A DNA stretch of 64,000 nt from Parazoarcus communis (GTDB taxonomy: Bacteria > Pseudomonadota > Gammaproteobacteria > Burkholderiales > Rhodocyclaceae). This document shows positions 16,675 to 26,624 of the stretch, in pieces. The stretch spans positions 2,542,001 through 2,606,000 of the forward strand of contig NZ_CP022188.1 in the NCBI RefSeq assembly GCF_003111665.1, read 5' to 3'. The translations under genes and the position numbers were made by a program. Positions within the stretch are counted from its first letter, which is position 1. Each line of letters begins with the position of its first letter. Below the pieces are notes generated by a model. It had not been told where the DNA came from, ran no database searches, and saw only the letters and a program-made list of their open reading frames with translations.

Positions 16675-18546
16675 GTGTCGTGCTTGGACCGGAGGCAGGA
16701 GTTCGAATTGGGCTGTGATGGAAACGTAATTGTTCCTGGATCATCATTCCGGAACGTGTTCATCGTCGACTCCAGGGCCGGCTGGTCGTCGGTAGTGCCC
16801 AACTTCGAGCCAGCGCTGGACTTGATCCTGACCTATGACTTTGGCCTGCTGCGGGATGTTCTGGGGCTTGGTGGTGTCGCGTACTACGTGGATCACCTGT
16901 GCTCCCAGTCTGTCATGCAGGAAAACAATTTCCTCATGTACAGGTTTTTCCATGACTGGCACCTGGATGAGGAGGGTAATGACATATTCCGGCACAATGG
17001 GGTTGATTTCGGGTTCAGTTTTCGAATTCTGATCTGGAATGACTTTACGTTCTACGTGCGCAGTCGCCTGTGTCTTGAGCAGTTGAGAGGCTTTTCCTAT
17101 CAGAAGCTTTTTGTATGTTCGAATAACGACGTTATTGAGTCTGTCTTGCAGGACATGGCGCTGACTTGGTCGCGTCTTGCAACTGGTGGGCGGTCGTCGC
17201 TGGATGGGTATTTCTTTCCAATTCACCGATGGATGAACGAGCGTGTGCATGTCAGGCGTATCCGGCACCGCGTCCGGGACGCCGTGATTACCGTGCAGGG
17301 CATTTTGATGAGTGCATGGGATTGCGTCGAGGGACGTTTCAGACAGAGGGTCAGGGTATTCGTTCAGGAGTACCATCCGACGCGCAAGTTGATGCAATGC
17401 CTAAGGAAGACGCCGGGCGTGCAGGTCCTCCAGGGGCATTTTTCGGCCGCGAGAGGGGCGATGATGTTTCTGCGTGAGCGGCCGATCCCAGTGTTCGGGA
17501 ACGTGGGGCGGTATCGTGGGGCAGCTTCGGCGCTGATGTGCTTCTACCGTGCGAAACGTGCGGCCCGTCTTGTGCTCACGAATGGTGTGGACGTGACTGA
17601 TGCGGTCAGCCGCGCGATTGAAAGGCGGATTTCATCGACTTTGCCCGAAACTTTGCGCGCCCTTGACTGCGTGATTCGCTATCTCGATCGCCACCCCATC
17701 CGACTTGTGGTATTGATTGCAAACATGGGGCAGGTTGCGATGCTGGTTGACTGCGTAGCCAAGGCTCGAGGAGTCCCCAGTTATCTGATCATCAACGGGC
17801 TTCTGTGCAGCGCGTTTCTCGATGAAGGAAAGTATGCGGATGTGATCAATTCGTATTCTGAGAGTATTCGGGATCACTATTTCCGTGGAATGAAGAACGT
17901 GGTTTGTCTGGGTGATCCCCGAATGGACGATTACGCCATGGTGCCGCGGCGGAGTATCAACCGCGAGAATCCTGTCATCACGATTGGCGCATCGGGCTTC
18001 AGTAATACAGATCTTAATTCATACCTCGCGGTAGAGTTCGAGTTCCTCAACGACGTGCTTGAAGCGATCTGCAGGCTCAGGTCACGGGGAGCGGGTGTCC
18101 GTGTGGTGCTGAAGGTGCGCGCCAATGGGTACAAGGAACTGTATCGCCGGTTCTGCGATGAGTATTTCGAAGGGTTGGTCGATAGCATCCTTGATCAGGT
18201 CCCGATGCGGGCTGTGTTGGATGAGACCGATTTCTATGTTTCGATCTACTCGCAGACCTTGTTCGAGGCGTCCTGTCTGGGTATCCCCTGCGTCTACCAC
18301 AAGAACGACAGGCAGATTCTCGACGCGCCGTTCGATGGCAGATCCGAGTTGGTCACGACCCATTCTGCAGACGAACTTGAGGTGGCGATTTCGGACTTCA
18401 TGCGAGGCGATGACCGGTATGACGCGTTTCTTGATAGAGGAACGATGGAAAGGTACGTCGGACCGCTGGATGGTGAGAACCTGAAGCGCAATCTGAAGTT
18501 TATCGAAGGGCTGTTGAGCGGAGATCGTAAGGAGCAATCCGCATGA
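16675..18546 (+). CDS. unassigned 623-residue protein with GT-B-like C-terminal half
   Basis: Large soluble protein without membrane segments. The C-terminal half (about 330-610) resembles capsule/teichoic-type GT-B proteins: [36 protein letters not shown], then [18 protein letters not shown], where the Glu and the loop after it recall nucleotide-binding GT-B signatures. The N-terminal half is not recognised. Position between a nonulosonate pathway, flippase, methyltransferase and acyltransferases makes it a candidate glycosyltransferase, possibly for the CMP-activated sugar, because the other transferases nearby are ordinary GT2/GT4. Start GTG 16675 is one base after the preceding stop; TTG 16654 is possible. 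Ends by overlap with the next gene's ATG. Confidence 0.6.
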   Translation: MSCLDRRQEFELGCDGNVIVPGSSFRNVFIVDSRAGWSSVVPNFEPALDLILTYDFGLLRDVLGLGGVAYYVDHLCSQSVMQENNFLMYRFFHDWHLDEEGNDIFRHNGVDFGFSFRILIWNDFTFYVRSRLCLEQLRGFSYQKLFVCSNNDVIESVLQDMALTWSRLATGGRSSLDGYFFPIHRWMNERVHVRRIRHRVRDAVITVQGILMSAWDCVEGRFRQRVRVFVQEYHPTRKLMQCLRKTPGVQVLQGHFSAARGAMMFLRERPIPVFGNVGRYRGAASALMCFYRAKRAARLVLTNGVDVTDAVSRAIERRISSTLPETLRALDCVIRYLDRHPIRLVVLIANMGQVAMLVDCVAKARGVPSYLIINGLLCSAFLDEGKYADVINSYSESIRDHYFRGMKNVVCLGDPRMDDYAMVPRRSINRENPVITIGASGFSNTDLNSYLAVEFEFLNDVLEAICRLRSRGAGVRVVLKVRANGYKELYRRFCDEYFEGLVDSILDQVPMRAVLDETDFYVSIYSQTLFEASCLGIPCVYHKNDRQILDAPFDGRSELVTTHSADELEVAISDFMRGDDRYDAFLDRGTMERYVGPLDGENLKRNLKFIEGLLSGDRKEQSA

Positions 18547-19204
18547 GTCGCATCTCGACGTCGCTTCGGCTCGCCCTGTACGAATTTCGGCTTCGCCGCA
18601 GATTTTTCGCAGTGTCACCTGTGGCGGTGCGACGGTCGATGGGGAAAGTAGCCTGGGTGATTACGCGGTCCTTTTCCGGAACGCGAGATTGATTTGTTCC
18701 ACGCTTGGCTCCTACAGTTATGTGCAGGAGAACACCCTGCTGCTTGGGGCTGAAGTGGGGCCTTTCTGTTCGATTGCTGCGAATGTGACGATTGGGCTTG
18801 TTGATCATCCAACGTCGCTCGTGAGTACAAGTCCCGTGTTCTATGACCGGTCGCAGCCGCTCCCCAGATTTTTCGCGAGCCAGAATGCAGCTCAGGGGTC
18901 GATCCCGCGGACGGTCGTGGGCGCGGATGTCTGGATAGGAGAGCGGGCGATGATTCGGGCGGGGGTCAGTATTGGCGTGGGCGCGGTAATCGGTGCAGGG
19001 GCGATGGTGACCCGGGATGTGCCTCCCTATACAATCGCGGCCGGTGTTCCCTGCCGCCGGTTGCGGCAACGTTTTGACGCAACGCTGTGCGCGGTGCTGG
19101 CAGACTCTGAGTGGTGGACATTGAGCGAACAGAGGCTCTCAGAGCTTGCACCGTATTTTGCGAGTCCTGAGGTGTTCTTGACGATGCTTCGGAAGCAAGA
19201 GTGA
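18543..19204 (+). pseudogene. hexapeptide acyltransferase with apparent frameshift
   Basis: Homology to XAT/CatB-type sugar acyltransferases spans two frames. ATG 18543 (ATGA overlap with the previous gene) opens a basic N-terminus [19 protein letters not shown] that closes at 18690. From about 18608 a second frame carries [20 protein letters not shown] and then the full helix core: [42 protein letters not shown]. One extra T in the T run at 18603-18607 would join them into a 220-residue protein. The second frame has no ATG or GTG start before TTG 18689, which would remove the first helix coils. Either a true inactivating indel, a slippage site or a sequence error. Confidence 0.7.
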
Positions 19205-19809
19205 TGATTGGTCTTGTGCAGCGAATCCTGGCGAAACTGCGTAGTCTCTGGTTCGCATGTGTTCATGCTCCCCGCTTCGGCCGTTGTGGAAGGAATGTGT
19301 TGTTGTACGCGCCATTTCGTGTCGATGGGGGAGAACACATTGGCCTTGGTGATCGCACGGTCATGCAGCGTGGCGCCTGGTTGTACTGTGAGCCTTCAGA
19401 GGGTCAGTCGGGGCGTCTGCACGTTGGCTCCGGGTGCGTCTTCGGTTACAACAACCACATTACTGCCGTGCGTGACGTCGTCATCGAGGACCATGTGCTT
19501 ACGGCGAACAACGTTTACATCTCCGATAACCTTCATTCCTATGAGGACGTTGGCGTACCGATCATGCATCAACCCGTTCGGTTCAAGAACGCCGTGGTGA
19601 TCGGAGAAGGAAGCTGGATCGGCGAGAATGTGTGCATCATTGGTGCGAGCGTCGGCAAGAACTGCGTTGTCGGCGCGAATTCGGTAGTGACGCATGACAT
19701 TCCGGACTTTTCTGTAGCGGTCGGAAGCCCTGCGGTGGTCATTCGGTACTACGATCGATCTGCGGGACGTTGGGAGAGCAAGGGTGTTTTGAGACAGGGC
19801 AAGGGATGA
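19204..19809 (+). CDS. hexapeptide-repeat acyltransferase (WbbJ/NodL-like)
   Basis: A 201-residue acyltransferase with an N-terminal helix and a left-handed beta helix: VDGGEHIGLGDRTVMQRGAW near 40, IEDHVLTANNVYISDNLHSY near 97 (His presumably catalytic), IGEGSWIGENVCIIGASV near 140 and a closing IPDFSVAVGSPAVVIRYY. Such proteins O-acetylate glycan sugars or act as N-acyltransferases. ATG 19204 overlaps the previous stop by one base. It is the third acyltransferase beyond LegH in the first two thirds of the locus. Confidence 0.8.
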   Translation: MIGLVQRILAKLRSLWFACVHAPRFGRCGRNVLLYAPFRVDGGEHIGLGDRTVMQRGAWLYCEPSEGQSGRLHVGSGCVFGYNNHITAVRDVVIEDHVLTANNVYISDNLHSYEDVGVPIMHQPVRFKNAVVIGEGSWIGENVCIIGASVGKNCVVGANSVVTHDIPDFSVAVGSPAVVIRYYDRSAGRWESKGVLRQGKG

Positions 19810-20945
19810 GCGGAAGAACGATACTTGTAACGGGCGGGGCCGGGTTTATCGGATCGGCACTCGTACTCGCGCTGAGCGAGCGTGGGCACGAGGTGACGGT
19901 TCTCGACAATCTCGCACCTCAGATCCACGGCGCGGATCCCGAGCAGTCACCGCTTTTCAAGCGACTTGAAGGCAAGGCTCGCTTTGTTCGTGGTGATGTA
20001 ACTGTCCGGGCTGACTTGATGAAAGTTCTCCCGGGCGTGGATACGGTTGTACACTTGGCAGCTGAGACTGGCACAGGGCAGTCCATGTATGCAATCCAGC
20101 ATTATTCCGAAGTGAATGTTGGGGGTACGGCACTGCTGCTGGACGTGATTGCGAATGATGGCTTCCCGGTAAAGCGACTGGTTGTGGCCTCTTCACGGGC
20201 AGTCTACGGTGAAGGTTGTTATCGCTGCCCGGTGCATGGCACCCTCCATCCCGAGGCTCGAAGCGCCGAGGAGATGGTCAAGGGGCAGTTCGAGCATCTC
20301 TGTCCCGTTTGTTCCTTGCCGTTGGAGGTGGTGCCGACAGATGAAGGGGCTGCTTTGCATCCCTCTTCCGTCTATGGGGTAACGAAGCTTACACAGGAAC
20401 AGTTGGTGCTGACGGTGGGGAGGGCTCTGGGGATTTCGGCCCTCGCGTTTCGCTATCAGAATGTTTATGGACCTGGGCAGTCGCTGTCGAATCCCTATAC
20501 GGGCATCCTCTCGATCTTCTCCACCCGCATTCGGAACGGTAGCCCGATCAATATTTTCGAAGATGGTCGCGAGAGCCGCGATTTTGTCTTCATCGGCGAT
20601 GTGGTTGATGCGACCGTCAAGGGGATCGAGCACCCGGAGCCTCTGGTCGACGTCTTCAACGTCGGCTCTGGTGCAGCTACGGATGTGATGACGATTGCGC
20701 AAACCCTGCTCCGGCATCTGGGTGGGTGTTCTTCAATCAGCGTGTCCGGCCAGTTCAGGATTGGCGACATTCGGCACAACGTTGCGAATCTTGAGAAAGT
20801 GAAACGTACCCTGGGATTTGAGCCAAAAGTTGGCATCGACGACGGCTTGAGTGCATTTGTTAACTGGGTGAAGGGCGAACAGATCAGTGGTGACCGCTAT
20901 GAGGAGAGCCTGAACGAACTGCGTGCAAAAGGCCTGTTCAAATGA
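19806..20945 (+). CDS. dTDP-L-rhamnose 4-epimerase-like SDR with Cys4 insert
   Basis: Extended SDR of 379 residues: VTGGAGFIGSALV near 8, ASSRAVYG near 128, Y190xxxK194 in SSVYGVTKLTQEQ, and FRYQNVYGPGQS. An insertion between the catalytic strand and the Tyr-Lys pair carries C138xxC141 and C166xxC169, a probable zinc site also known in WbiB-type dTDP-L-rhamnose 4-epimerases that form dTDP-6-deoxy-L-talose. The rhamnose pathway genes (rmlABCD) are not in the window. ATGA overlaps with both neighbours. The specific substrate remains a family-based inference. Confidence 0.75.
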   Translation: MSGRTILVTGGAGFIGSALVLALSERGHEVTVLDNLAPQIHGADPEQSPLFKRLEGKARFVRGDVTVRADLMKVLPGVDTVVHLAAETGTGQSMYAIQHYSEVNVGGTALLLDVIANDGFPVKRLVVASSRAVYGEGCYRCPVHGTLHPEARSAEEMVKGQFEHLCPVCSLPLEVVPTDEGAALHPSSVYGVTKLTQEQLVLTVGRALGISALAFRYQNVYGPGQSLSNPYTGILSIFSTRIRNGSPINIFEDGRESRDFVFIGDVVDATVKGIEHPEPLVDVFNVGSGAATDVMTIAQTLLRHLGGCSSISVSGQFRIGDIRHNVANLEKVKRTLGFEPKVGIDDGLSAFVNWVKGEQISGDRYEESLNELRAKGLFK

Positions 20946-21934
20946 AGCAGGAATCGGGCGTCGGGGTGGTTAGTGTCGTCGTTGCCAGTTATAACCATGC
21001 GGGATTCCTCCCCCGCAGAATGGATAGTCTTCTCGGGCAGACCTACCCGAACACAGAGATTCTGGTGATCGACGACTGTTCTCCGGACAATAGCGTCGAC
21101 GTTCTCCGCTCGTATGAAGGGCAACCGAGCGTCCGCCTTCTCGTTCGCGATAAAAATGGCGGGTGGGTGGCGGTAAGTAACCAAGGCGTCGAGTTGACGA
21201 CGGGCGAGTTTGTGCTGTTCGCAAACTGCGACGATGATTGTGATGCGCGCATGATTGAGCGCCTTGTCGATGCGATGAGGCAGCATCCATCTGCTGGCAT
21301 TGCATTTTGTCGCAGCCTGATGGTTGATGAGGACGGAACTGTGCTGGGTGACGACTTTTCGATTCGTGAAGATGCGTTCAGGGCCCGGTGTTCCGGCGAC
21401 GTGTTGCTCCCCGGTTCCGAGGCGTCTCGCTTTCTGATGCACTCATGCGTTATTCCAAACCTTAGCGCAGCGCTTATTCGAAGAGATTGCTTTGACACCG
21501 TTGGCTATTTGTCTTCGGAGTACAAGGTTTGTTGCGACTGGGATCTCTTCTTCAGGATTGCCGCTCGCTACGATGTTGCATACGTTGCAGAGCCCCTGAA
21601 CTATTTTCGTCAGCATCGCAGCACAATTCGAAGCGTCACTAAGGACAGGGTCGTCTTCGAAGAGTATTTCAGGTTGTTGCTGGGGCAGGTACGGACGCTT
21701 GAGCTGACTTCCTTTGAGAGAATGCGGTATCGAACCCATGTGATGTACCTGTGGGCTGTGCACGTGCTTTCTCCCTCAGCGAACGGCGTGTCCAATATCC
21801 CATACCACCTGAAGCGGATCGTCCAACTGGATCCTCTGGCACTGGTTTTTGCGATCCCTGGAGGTGTCCTCAGGCTCGCTGAGTTGATGTTCAAGGCCCC
21901 CCGAAAACTGATTGGCTTACTTGGGACACGATAA
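20942..21934 (+). CDS. family 2 glycosyltransferase
   Basis: A GT-A fold transferase of 330 residues. It begins with the beta strand [17 protein letters not shown], has the nucleotide-binding [12 protein letters not shown] near 42 and the metal-binding acidic cluster [14 protein letters not shown] near 95. The C-terminal part ([18 protein letters not shown] near 200) is typical of GT2 enzymes of O-antigen loci. Donor and acceptor cannot be read from sequence; the adjacent epimerase and UDP-xylose synthase suggest donors made locally. Confidence 0.85.
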   Translation: MKQESGVGVVSVVVASYNHAGFLPRRMDSLLGQTYPNTEILVIDDCSPDNSVDVLRSYEGQPSVRLLVRDKNGGWVAVSNQGVELTTGEFVLFANCDDDCDARMIERLVDAMRQHPSAGIAFCRSLMVDEDGTVLGDDFSIREDAFRARCSGDVLLPGSEASRFLMHSCVIPNLSAALIRRDCFDTVGYLSSEYKVCCDWDLFFRIAARYDVAYVAEPLNYFRQHRSTIRSVTKDRVVFEEYFRLLLGQVRTLELTSFERMRYRTHVMYLWAVHVLSPSANGVSNIPYHLKRIVQLDPLALVFAIPGGVLRLAELMFKAPRKLIGLLGTR

Positions 21935-21939
21935 AGACG

Positions 21940-22884
21940 ATGACTAAAAAGATATTGGTGACTGGCGGGGCCGGCTTTCTCGGCTCTCACTTGTGTGAAC
22001 GCCTTCTCGAAGCGGGGCACGATGTACTCTGCGTGGATAATTTCTTCACCGGTAGCAAGGATAATATTGCCCATCTGATGGGCAATCCCTACTTCGAGGT
22101 CATGCGGCATGACGTGACTTTTCCGCTCTACGTCGAAGTAGACCAGATCTACAATCTGGCTTGCCCAGCGTCTCCCGTTCACTATCAGCACGATCCGGTT
22201 CAGACGACGAAGACGAGTGTTCATGGTGCGATCAACATGCTTGGACTGGCAAAGCGAGTAAAGGCGCGAATCCTGCAGGCGTCGACAAGCGAGGTTTACG
22301 GAGACCCCGAGGTGCACCCGCAGGTCGAGTCGTACTGGGGCAAGGTCAATCCTATTGGTATCCGGAGTTGTTACGACGAAGGAAAGCGTTGCGCTGAAAC
22401 GCTCTTTTTCGATTACTGGCGCCAGCATCAACTGCAGATCAAGGTCGTACGGATTTTCAATACCTATGGTCCGCGCATGCACCCCAACGACGGTAGAGTG
22501 GTCAGTAATTTCATCGTTCAGGCGCTGAAGGGTGAGGACATCACGATCTACGGGGATGGCCAGCAGACCAGAAGCTTCTGTTATGTCGACGACCTGGTAG
22601 AAGTCATGATTCGCATGATGGACTCGGCTCAGGATTTTGTCGGGCCAGTGAATATTGGGAATCCCTGTGAGTTCACGATGCTGGAGCTGGCGGAGCAGGT
22701 TGTTCGGCTAACGGGCTCGAAGAGCCGGCTGATCTTCAAACCGCTGCCAGCCGATGATCCAAAGCAACGGCAACCGGATATTTCCTTGGCGAAGCAGGTG
22801 CTTGACTGGGAGCCGAAAGTCGATCTGGCAGATGGGCTGAAGGAAACGATCGCCTATTTTTCGACGCGTCTGAAGGTCGCCTGA
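21940..22884 (+). CDS. UDP-glucuronate decarboxylase (UDP-xylose synthase)
   Basis: Extended SDR of 314 residues with [29 protein letters not shown], the UXS-typical [16 protein letters not shown] near 80, [22 protein letters not shown] (Tyr and Lys of the active site) and [19 protein letters not shown]. This combination separates UDP-xylose synthases from epimerases and dehydratases. It converts UDP-glucuronic acid to UDP-xylose. UDP-glucose dehydrogenase, needed to make its substrate, is not in the window. Five bases separate it from the upstream GT2, and the next gene begins right after its stop. Confidence 0.88.
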   Translation: MTKKILVTGGAGFLGSHLCERLLEAGHDVLCVDNFFTGSKDNIAHLMGNPYFEVMRHDVTFPLYVEVDQIYNLACPASPVHYQHDPVQTTKTSVHGAINMLGLAKRVKARILQASTSEVYGDPEVHPQVESYWGKVNPIGIRSCYDEGKRCAETLFFDYWRQHQLQIKVVRIFNTYGPRMHPNDGRVVSNFIVQALKGEDITIYGDGQQTRSFCYVDDLVEVMIRMMDSAQDFVGPVNIGNPCEFTMLELAEQVVRLTGSKSRLIFKPLPADDPKQRQPDISLAKQVLDWEPKVDLADGLKETIAYFSTRLKVA

Positions 22885-23787
22885 GTGGTGAGTAAGGTAT
22901 GCGCCAATCCGCGGGTGACCGTCGTCATTCCCACATACAACCGCGCGGATGACCTCAGGCGGTGCCTCGACTCGCTGGCGCTGCAGACTCTGGACAACTT
23001 CGAGGTACTGGTCTGTGATGACGGGTCAACGGATCATAGTGCAAGCGTTGCGGACGAGTTTTCGGGGCGACTGAGTCTCCGCTTCGATACCGCGGACAAC
23101 TTTGGCGGGCCGGCGCGGCCGCGCAATCGTGGTGTTTCCGGTGCCAGGGCTCCATATATTGCCTTTCTTGACTCTGACGACTGGTGGACGCCTGCCAAGC
23201 TGGAGAAGAGTGTGGCCGCGCTCGACGCAGGTGCAGATCTCGTTTACCACGATCTGTTTATCGTTCGCGATACCGCTCAAACGGTTTTCAGCGAACGGAT
23301 CGTATCGACGCAGCCCAAGCACCCCATGTTCAAGGCCTTGCTCTGCACCGGCATGTCTGTGCCCAATTCCAGTGTTGTCGTGCGCAGAGCGCTTATCGAA
23401 CAGTTGGGCGGAATCACGGAAAACCGGGAACTCATTTCCGTGGAAGATTACGATACGTGGGTTCGGATTTCGAGACTGACTGAGCGCTTTGTCCGACTGC
23501 CCGAATGCCTCGGTTATTACTGGCTTGGTGGTGGGAACATATCGGCTGCTTCACCAAAGCAGATATCGCGCATTCGCACCTTGTATGCGCAGTATATTGA
23601 TGAATTGCCGTTGGCTGACCGGCGTCGCGCAGAGGGATTTCTGGCCTACCGGAGCGGGCGGATTGCTCAGATGGTTGGTGATGTCACGGGAGCACGTCGC
23701 AGTCTCCTGCGCGCACTTGTCCAACCACTCGACCTGAGCTATCGACTCAAGGCCGCCTATTTTCTGGCGCGCAGCATCTTGCCATGA
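22885..23787 (+). CDS. family 2 glycosyltransferase
   Basis: A 300-residue GT2 with VTVVIPTYNRADDLRRCLD at the N-terminus, VCDDGSTDHSA near 45 and the FLDSDDWWTP metal-binding motif near 93. SVEDYDTWVRIS near 190 is the typical acceptor-side ED motif. GTG start at 22885, directly after the uxs stop; a second GTG follows. Predicted to add one sugar to the lipid-linked glycan; sugar unknown. Confidence 0.86.
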   Translation: MVSKVCANPRVTVVIPTYNRADDLRRCLDSLALQTLDNFEVLVCDDGSTDHSASVADEFSGRLSLRFDTADNFGGPARPRNRGVSGARAPYIAFLDSDDWWTPAKLEKSVAALDAGADLVYHDLFIVRDTAQTVFSERIVSTQPKHPMFKALLCTGMSVPNSSVVVRRALIEQLGGITENRELISVEDYDTWVRISRLTERFVRLPECLGYYWLGGGNISAASPKQISRIRTLYAQYIDELPLADRRRAEGFLAYRSGRIAQMVGDVTGARRSLLRALVQPLDLSYRLKAAYFLARSILP

Positions 23788-24752
23788 GTGCAGTTCCACA
23801 CCGAGTCAGCGTAGTCATCCCCTGTTACCGGGATGCTGCAACCTTGGGCCTCGCGATTGCTTCGCTTCATGGGCAGACACGCCAGGTCGAAGAGATCATC
23901 GTGGTCAATGACTGCTCGCCCGAGACAGACCGTATTGAAGCCGTTCTGCAACGCTATCCTCAGGTTATTTACATCAGGAATGAGCGCAATCTGGGTCTGG
24001 CCGCGTCGCGAAATGTTGGCCTGAACGCTGCCACGGGAGATGTGATTTCGTTTCTTGACGCCGATGACGAACTGCATCCGCAGAAAATCGAGTTTCAGCT
24101 TCGGGTTTTTCGACCGGAAATTGCCGTGACATGTCAGGTCAGGCGCATAGGTGACAGCTGTGAGCTTGCCGAGACCGCGCACTGTGAAAACGAATTCAAG
24201 GTGCGTGAGGTAGCGGAAAGCGGCTCAATAGTCATGCGCAACAGTCTCACTGGCGCAGCGCTCATGATCTCCAGAGAGCTGTTGGCAGGGGTTGGCGGCT
24301 ATGACGAAAGTCTGCGTTCTTGCGAAGACTTTGATCTGTGGCTTCGACTCCTTGATGGAGGGGTTTCTGTTGTCGATATCCAGTTACCACTATATCTCTA
24401 CCGTTACAACGAATCCGGTTTGTCGCGCAACAACCTCAATGTGTCGCGCTGGGAGCTCCAGGTGCTCAGAAAGTACTTCGAGCGGCATGGGCAGCCTTTT
24501 CTTGGTACGCGTGCGGATGCACATATTTGGGCATTCTGGCTGCTCAAGCATCTCTTACGATTTGAGCGTTGCAGGGAAAGCGCCTTAAGGATGGAGGTGA
24601 GGAGCAATATCCGGTTGCTGTCGAAATACCCCTTTCTCGCGGCGCTGCTTGCATGCACTGAGCGCTTTCGCCTGCTACGGCCTGTTGTCGCAGTTGCTGA
24701 TTTGCGCAGAGTGCTCTCGCGCGGATTTGCCTTCAATCGCCACCCGGTTTGA
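23784..24752 (+). CDS. family 2 glycosyltransferase
   Basis: A 322-residue GT2: RVSVVIPCYRDAATLGLAI at the N-terminus, VVNDCSPETDRIE near 45, SFLDADDELHPQKI near 92, and SCEDFDLWLRLLDGG near 180. Start overlaps the preceding GT2 stop (ATGA). It is similar in architecture to the upstream enzyme, but with a longer C-terminus rich in Arg and Leu that may be membrane-associated. A 95-base gap without clear features separates it from the GT4 gene. Confidence 0.86.
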   Translation: MSAVPHRVSVVIPCYRDAATLGLAIASLHGQTRQVEEIIVVNDCSPETDRIEAVLQRYPQVIYIRNERNLGLAASRNVGLNAATGDVISFLDADDELHPQKIEFQLRVFRPEIAVTCQVRRIGDSCELAETAHCENEFKVREVAESGSIVMRNSLTGAALMISRELLAGVGGYDESLRSCEDFDLWLRLLDGGVSVVDIQLPLYLYRYNESGLSRNNLNVSRWELQVLRKYFERHGQPFLGTRADAHIWAFWLLKHLLRFERCRESALRMEVRSNIRLLSKYPFLAALLACTERFRLLRPVVAVADLRRVLSRGFAFNRHPV

Positions 24753-24847
24753 GATCATGAGCTCTAGATCGGATATGAAGTCTGAACTCGTTGAGTCACG
24801 CCTTCGCCGCGGATTGTCATCAACGCGAATCCTCTTTGGGCTTCCGC

Positions 24848-26029
24848 ATGAGCGCTGCTGATAACCGAAAGAAAGTGGCGCTGGTCGCGGCGTCGGATAT
24901 GACTGTGATCGCTTTTCTCCGTGCGCACATCGTGGCGCTTGCCGCAGACCACGACGTGACCGTGATTACCAATACGGTTGATCCTGAACGTATTTCTGCG
25001 GATGTTCGCGGCGTGCGGGTGATCTCAATCCCGTTTGCACGCCCAATCGCGCCGATGTTGGATCTTCACTGCCTGGCCCGCCTGACGCGCGTTTTCCATC
25101 GTGAGCGATTTGATCTTGTCTTTTCCGTGACCCCCAAAGGGGGGCTAATGGCGATGGTGTCGGGTTGCCTCGCGCGCGTGCCGTCTCGGATACATATGTT
25201 CACCGGACAGGTATGGGCCACCCGGACCGGACTTGGGCGCATATTGCTGAAATTGGCGGACCGGCTTATTGCAAGGTGTGCAACAAATGTTCTCGCTGAC
25301 AGTGCGTCACAGCGACAATTTCTGATTGATCAGGGCATTACAAACGATAGGCACTCGGCGGTTTTGGCGAGTGGGTCGATCTCGGGAGTTGATGCCGTCC
25401 GTTTCAGGCCTTCGGTGGAAGCAAGGCAGGCGGTGCGCCGCTCTTTGGGCGTTGCAGAGGATGCGGTGGTTCTGCTGTTTGTTGGCCGCTTGAACCGCGA
25501 CAAGGGCGTGCTTGATCTGGCCGCTGCGTTTTCTGCGCTGTCTGCGTCAATACCGGATTGTGTGTTGCTTATCGTGGGGCCCGACGAGGCCGGATTGCGG
25601 CACGAGGTCGAAGTGCTTGTTGGCGCCGCGGCTAAGCTCCATTTTGTGGATTTTACCGACCATCCCGAGCACTTCATGGCGGCTGCAGATGTGTTTTGCC
25701 TGCCCAGCTATCGCGAGGGGTTTGGCACCGTCATCATTGAAGCTGGCGCCTGTGGTCTGCCGGTTGTGGCGTCCCGGATCTACGGATTGACGGACGCCGT
25801 CGTGGAGGGAGAGACCGGCTTGATGCATGAGGCAGGAGATGTAGGCGGGCTGGTTGATGTGCTTGCACAATTGGTTCGTGACGCAGACCTTCGAGCACGT
25901 ATGGGCAGGGCAGGGAAGGGTCGTGCGACAAACGAGTTCTCGGCAATGGTTGTAACGGGGGCGCTAACAGCTTTTATTGGAAGCCTGTTGCGCTCGGGTG
26001 CGGAGGGTCAGCATGAAACGCGCGTTTGA
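24848..26029 (+). CDS. family 4 glycosyltransferase (PglA/WbpH-like)
   Basis: GT-B enzyme of 393 residues. The N-terminal domain has VSGCLARVPSRIHMFTGQVW near 110; the C-terminal donor domain has LLFVGRLNRDKGVLDLA near 215 and the EX7E signature region YREGFGTVIIEAGACGLP near 290. PglA-type transferases add an N-acetylhexosamine to undecaprenyl-linked bacillosamine, and this gene lies immediately before a pglC homologue, so it is the best candidate for adding the second sugar. ATG 24848 is chosen where homology begins; TTG 24791 would add 19 residues. Its end overlaps the pglC start by 17 bases. Confidence 0.82.
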   Translation: MSAADNRKKVALVAASDMTVIAFLRAHIVALAADHDVTVITNTVDPERISADVRGVRVISIPFARPIAPMLDLHCLARLTRVFHRERFDLVFSVTPKGGLMAMVSGCLARVPSRIHMFTGQVWATRTGLGRILLKLADRLIARCATNVLADSASQRQFLIDQGITNDRHSAVLASGSISGVDAVRFRPSVEARQAVRRSLGVAEDAVVLLFVGRLNRDKGVLDLAAAFSALSASIPDCVLLIVGPDEAGLRHEVEVLVGAAAKLHFVDFTDHPEHFMAAADVFCLPSYREGFGTVIIEAGACGLPVVASRIYGLTDAVVEGETGLMHEAGDVGGLVDVLAQLVRDADLRARMGRAGKGRATNEFSAMVVTGALTAFIGSLLRSGAEGQHETRV

Positions 26030-26624
26030 TCTGACCATGGCCCTTCTCGCTATCATGCTGCTTTGGCCAGTGATGCTGCTGCTTGCGCTGATTATCTGGC
26101 GCTGTCTCGGAGCGCCGGTTCTTTTTCGACAGCTCAGACCAGGTTTGCATGGGCGGCCTTTCACTTTGTACAAGTTCCGGTCGATGTCGGATAAACGTGA
26201 TGCCTCCGGCCGTTTGCTGCCCGACGAGGCGCGGCTGGGGGCCGTTGGACGGACGATTCGCAAGCTCAGCCTGGATGAGCTTCCTCAGTTGTTCAATGTC
26301 CTGAAGGGCGACATGAGTCTGGTCGGACCGCGCCCGCTATTGATGGAGTACATGGCACTTTATTCCCCGGAGCAGGGGAGGCGGCATGACGTTCGGCCCG
26401 GGATTACCGGTTGGGCCCAGGTTAACGGGCGAAATGCGCTATCGTGGGACGAGCGCTTTCGCCTCGATGTCTGGTACGTGGATCACCGTTCATTTGCGCT
26501 TGACTTGAGAATTCTGTTGATGACGATTGGGAAGGTGCTTGGCCGTCATGGCGTCAGCGAACCCGGGCGGGAAACAATGACTCCGTTTACCGGTAGCCAG
26601 CAGAAGGGGCGCAACGGTGAGTAG
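26013..26624 (+). CDS. pglC: phosphoglycosyl transferase (initiating sugar transferase, PglC type)
   Basis: Small monotopic phosphoglycosyl transferase of 203 residues. An N-terminal re-entrant hydrophobic helix (about 8-30) precedes VLFRQLRPGLHGRPFTLYK and the catalytic region LDELPQLFNVLKGDMS near 85, then VGPRPLLMEYM. It transfers a sugar-1-phosphate from UDP-diNAcBac to undecaprenyl phosphate, starting the glycan. With pglD, pglE and pglF downstream, its donor is almost certainly UDP-N,N'-diacetylbacillosamine. ATG 26013 with GGAGGG about seven bases upstream. Confidence 0.88.
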   Translation: MKRAFDLTMALLAIMLLWPVMLLLALIIWRCLGAPVLFRQLRPGLHGRPFTLYKFRSMSDKRDASGRLLPDEARLGAVGRTIRKLSLDELPQLFNVLKGDMSLVGPRPLLMEYMALYSPEQGRRHDVRPGITGWAQVNGRNALSWDERFRLDVWYVDHRSFALDLRILLMTIGKVLGRHGVSEPGRETMTPFTGSQQKGRNGE

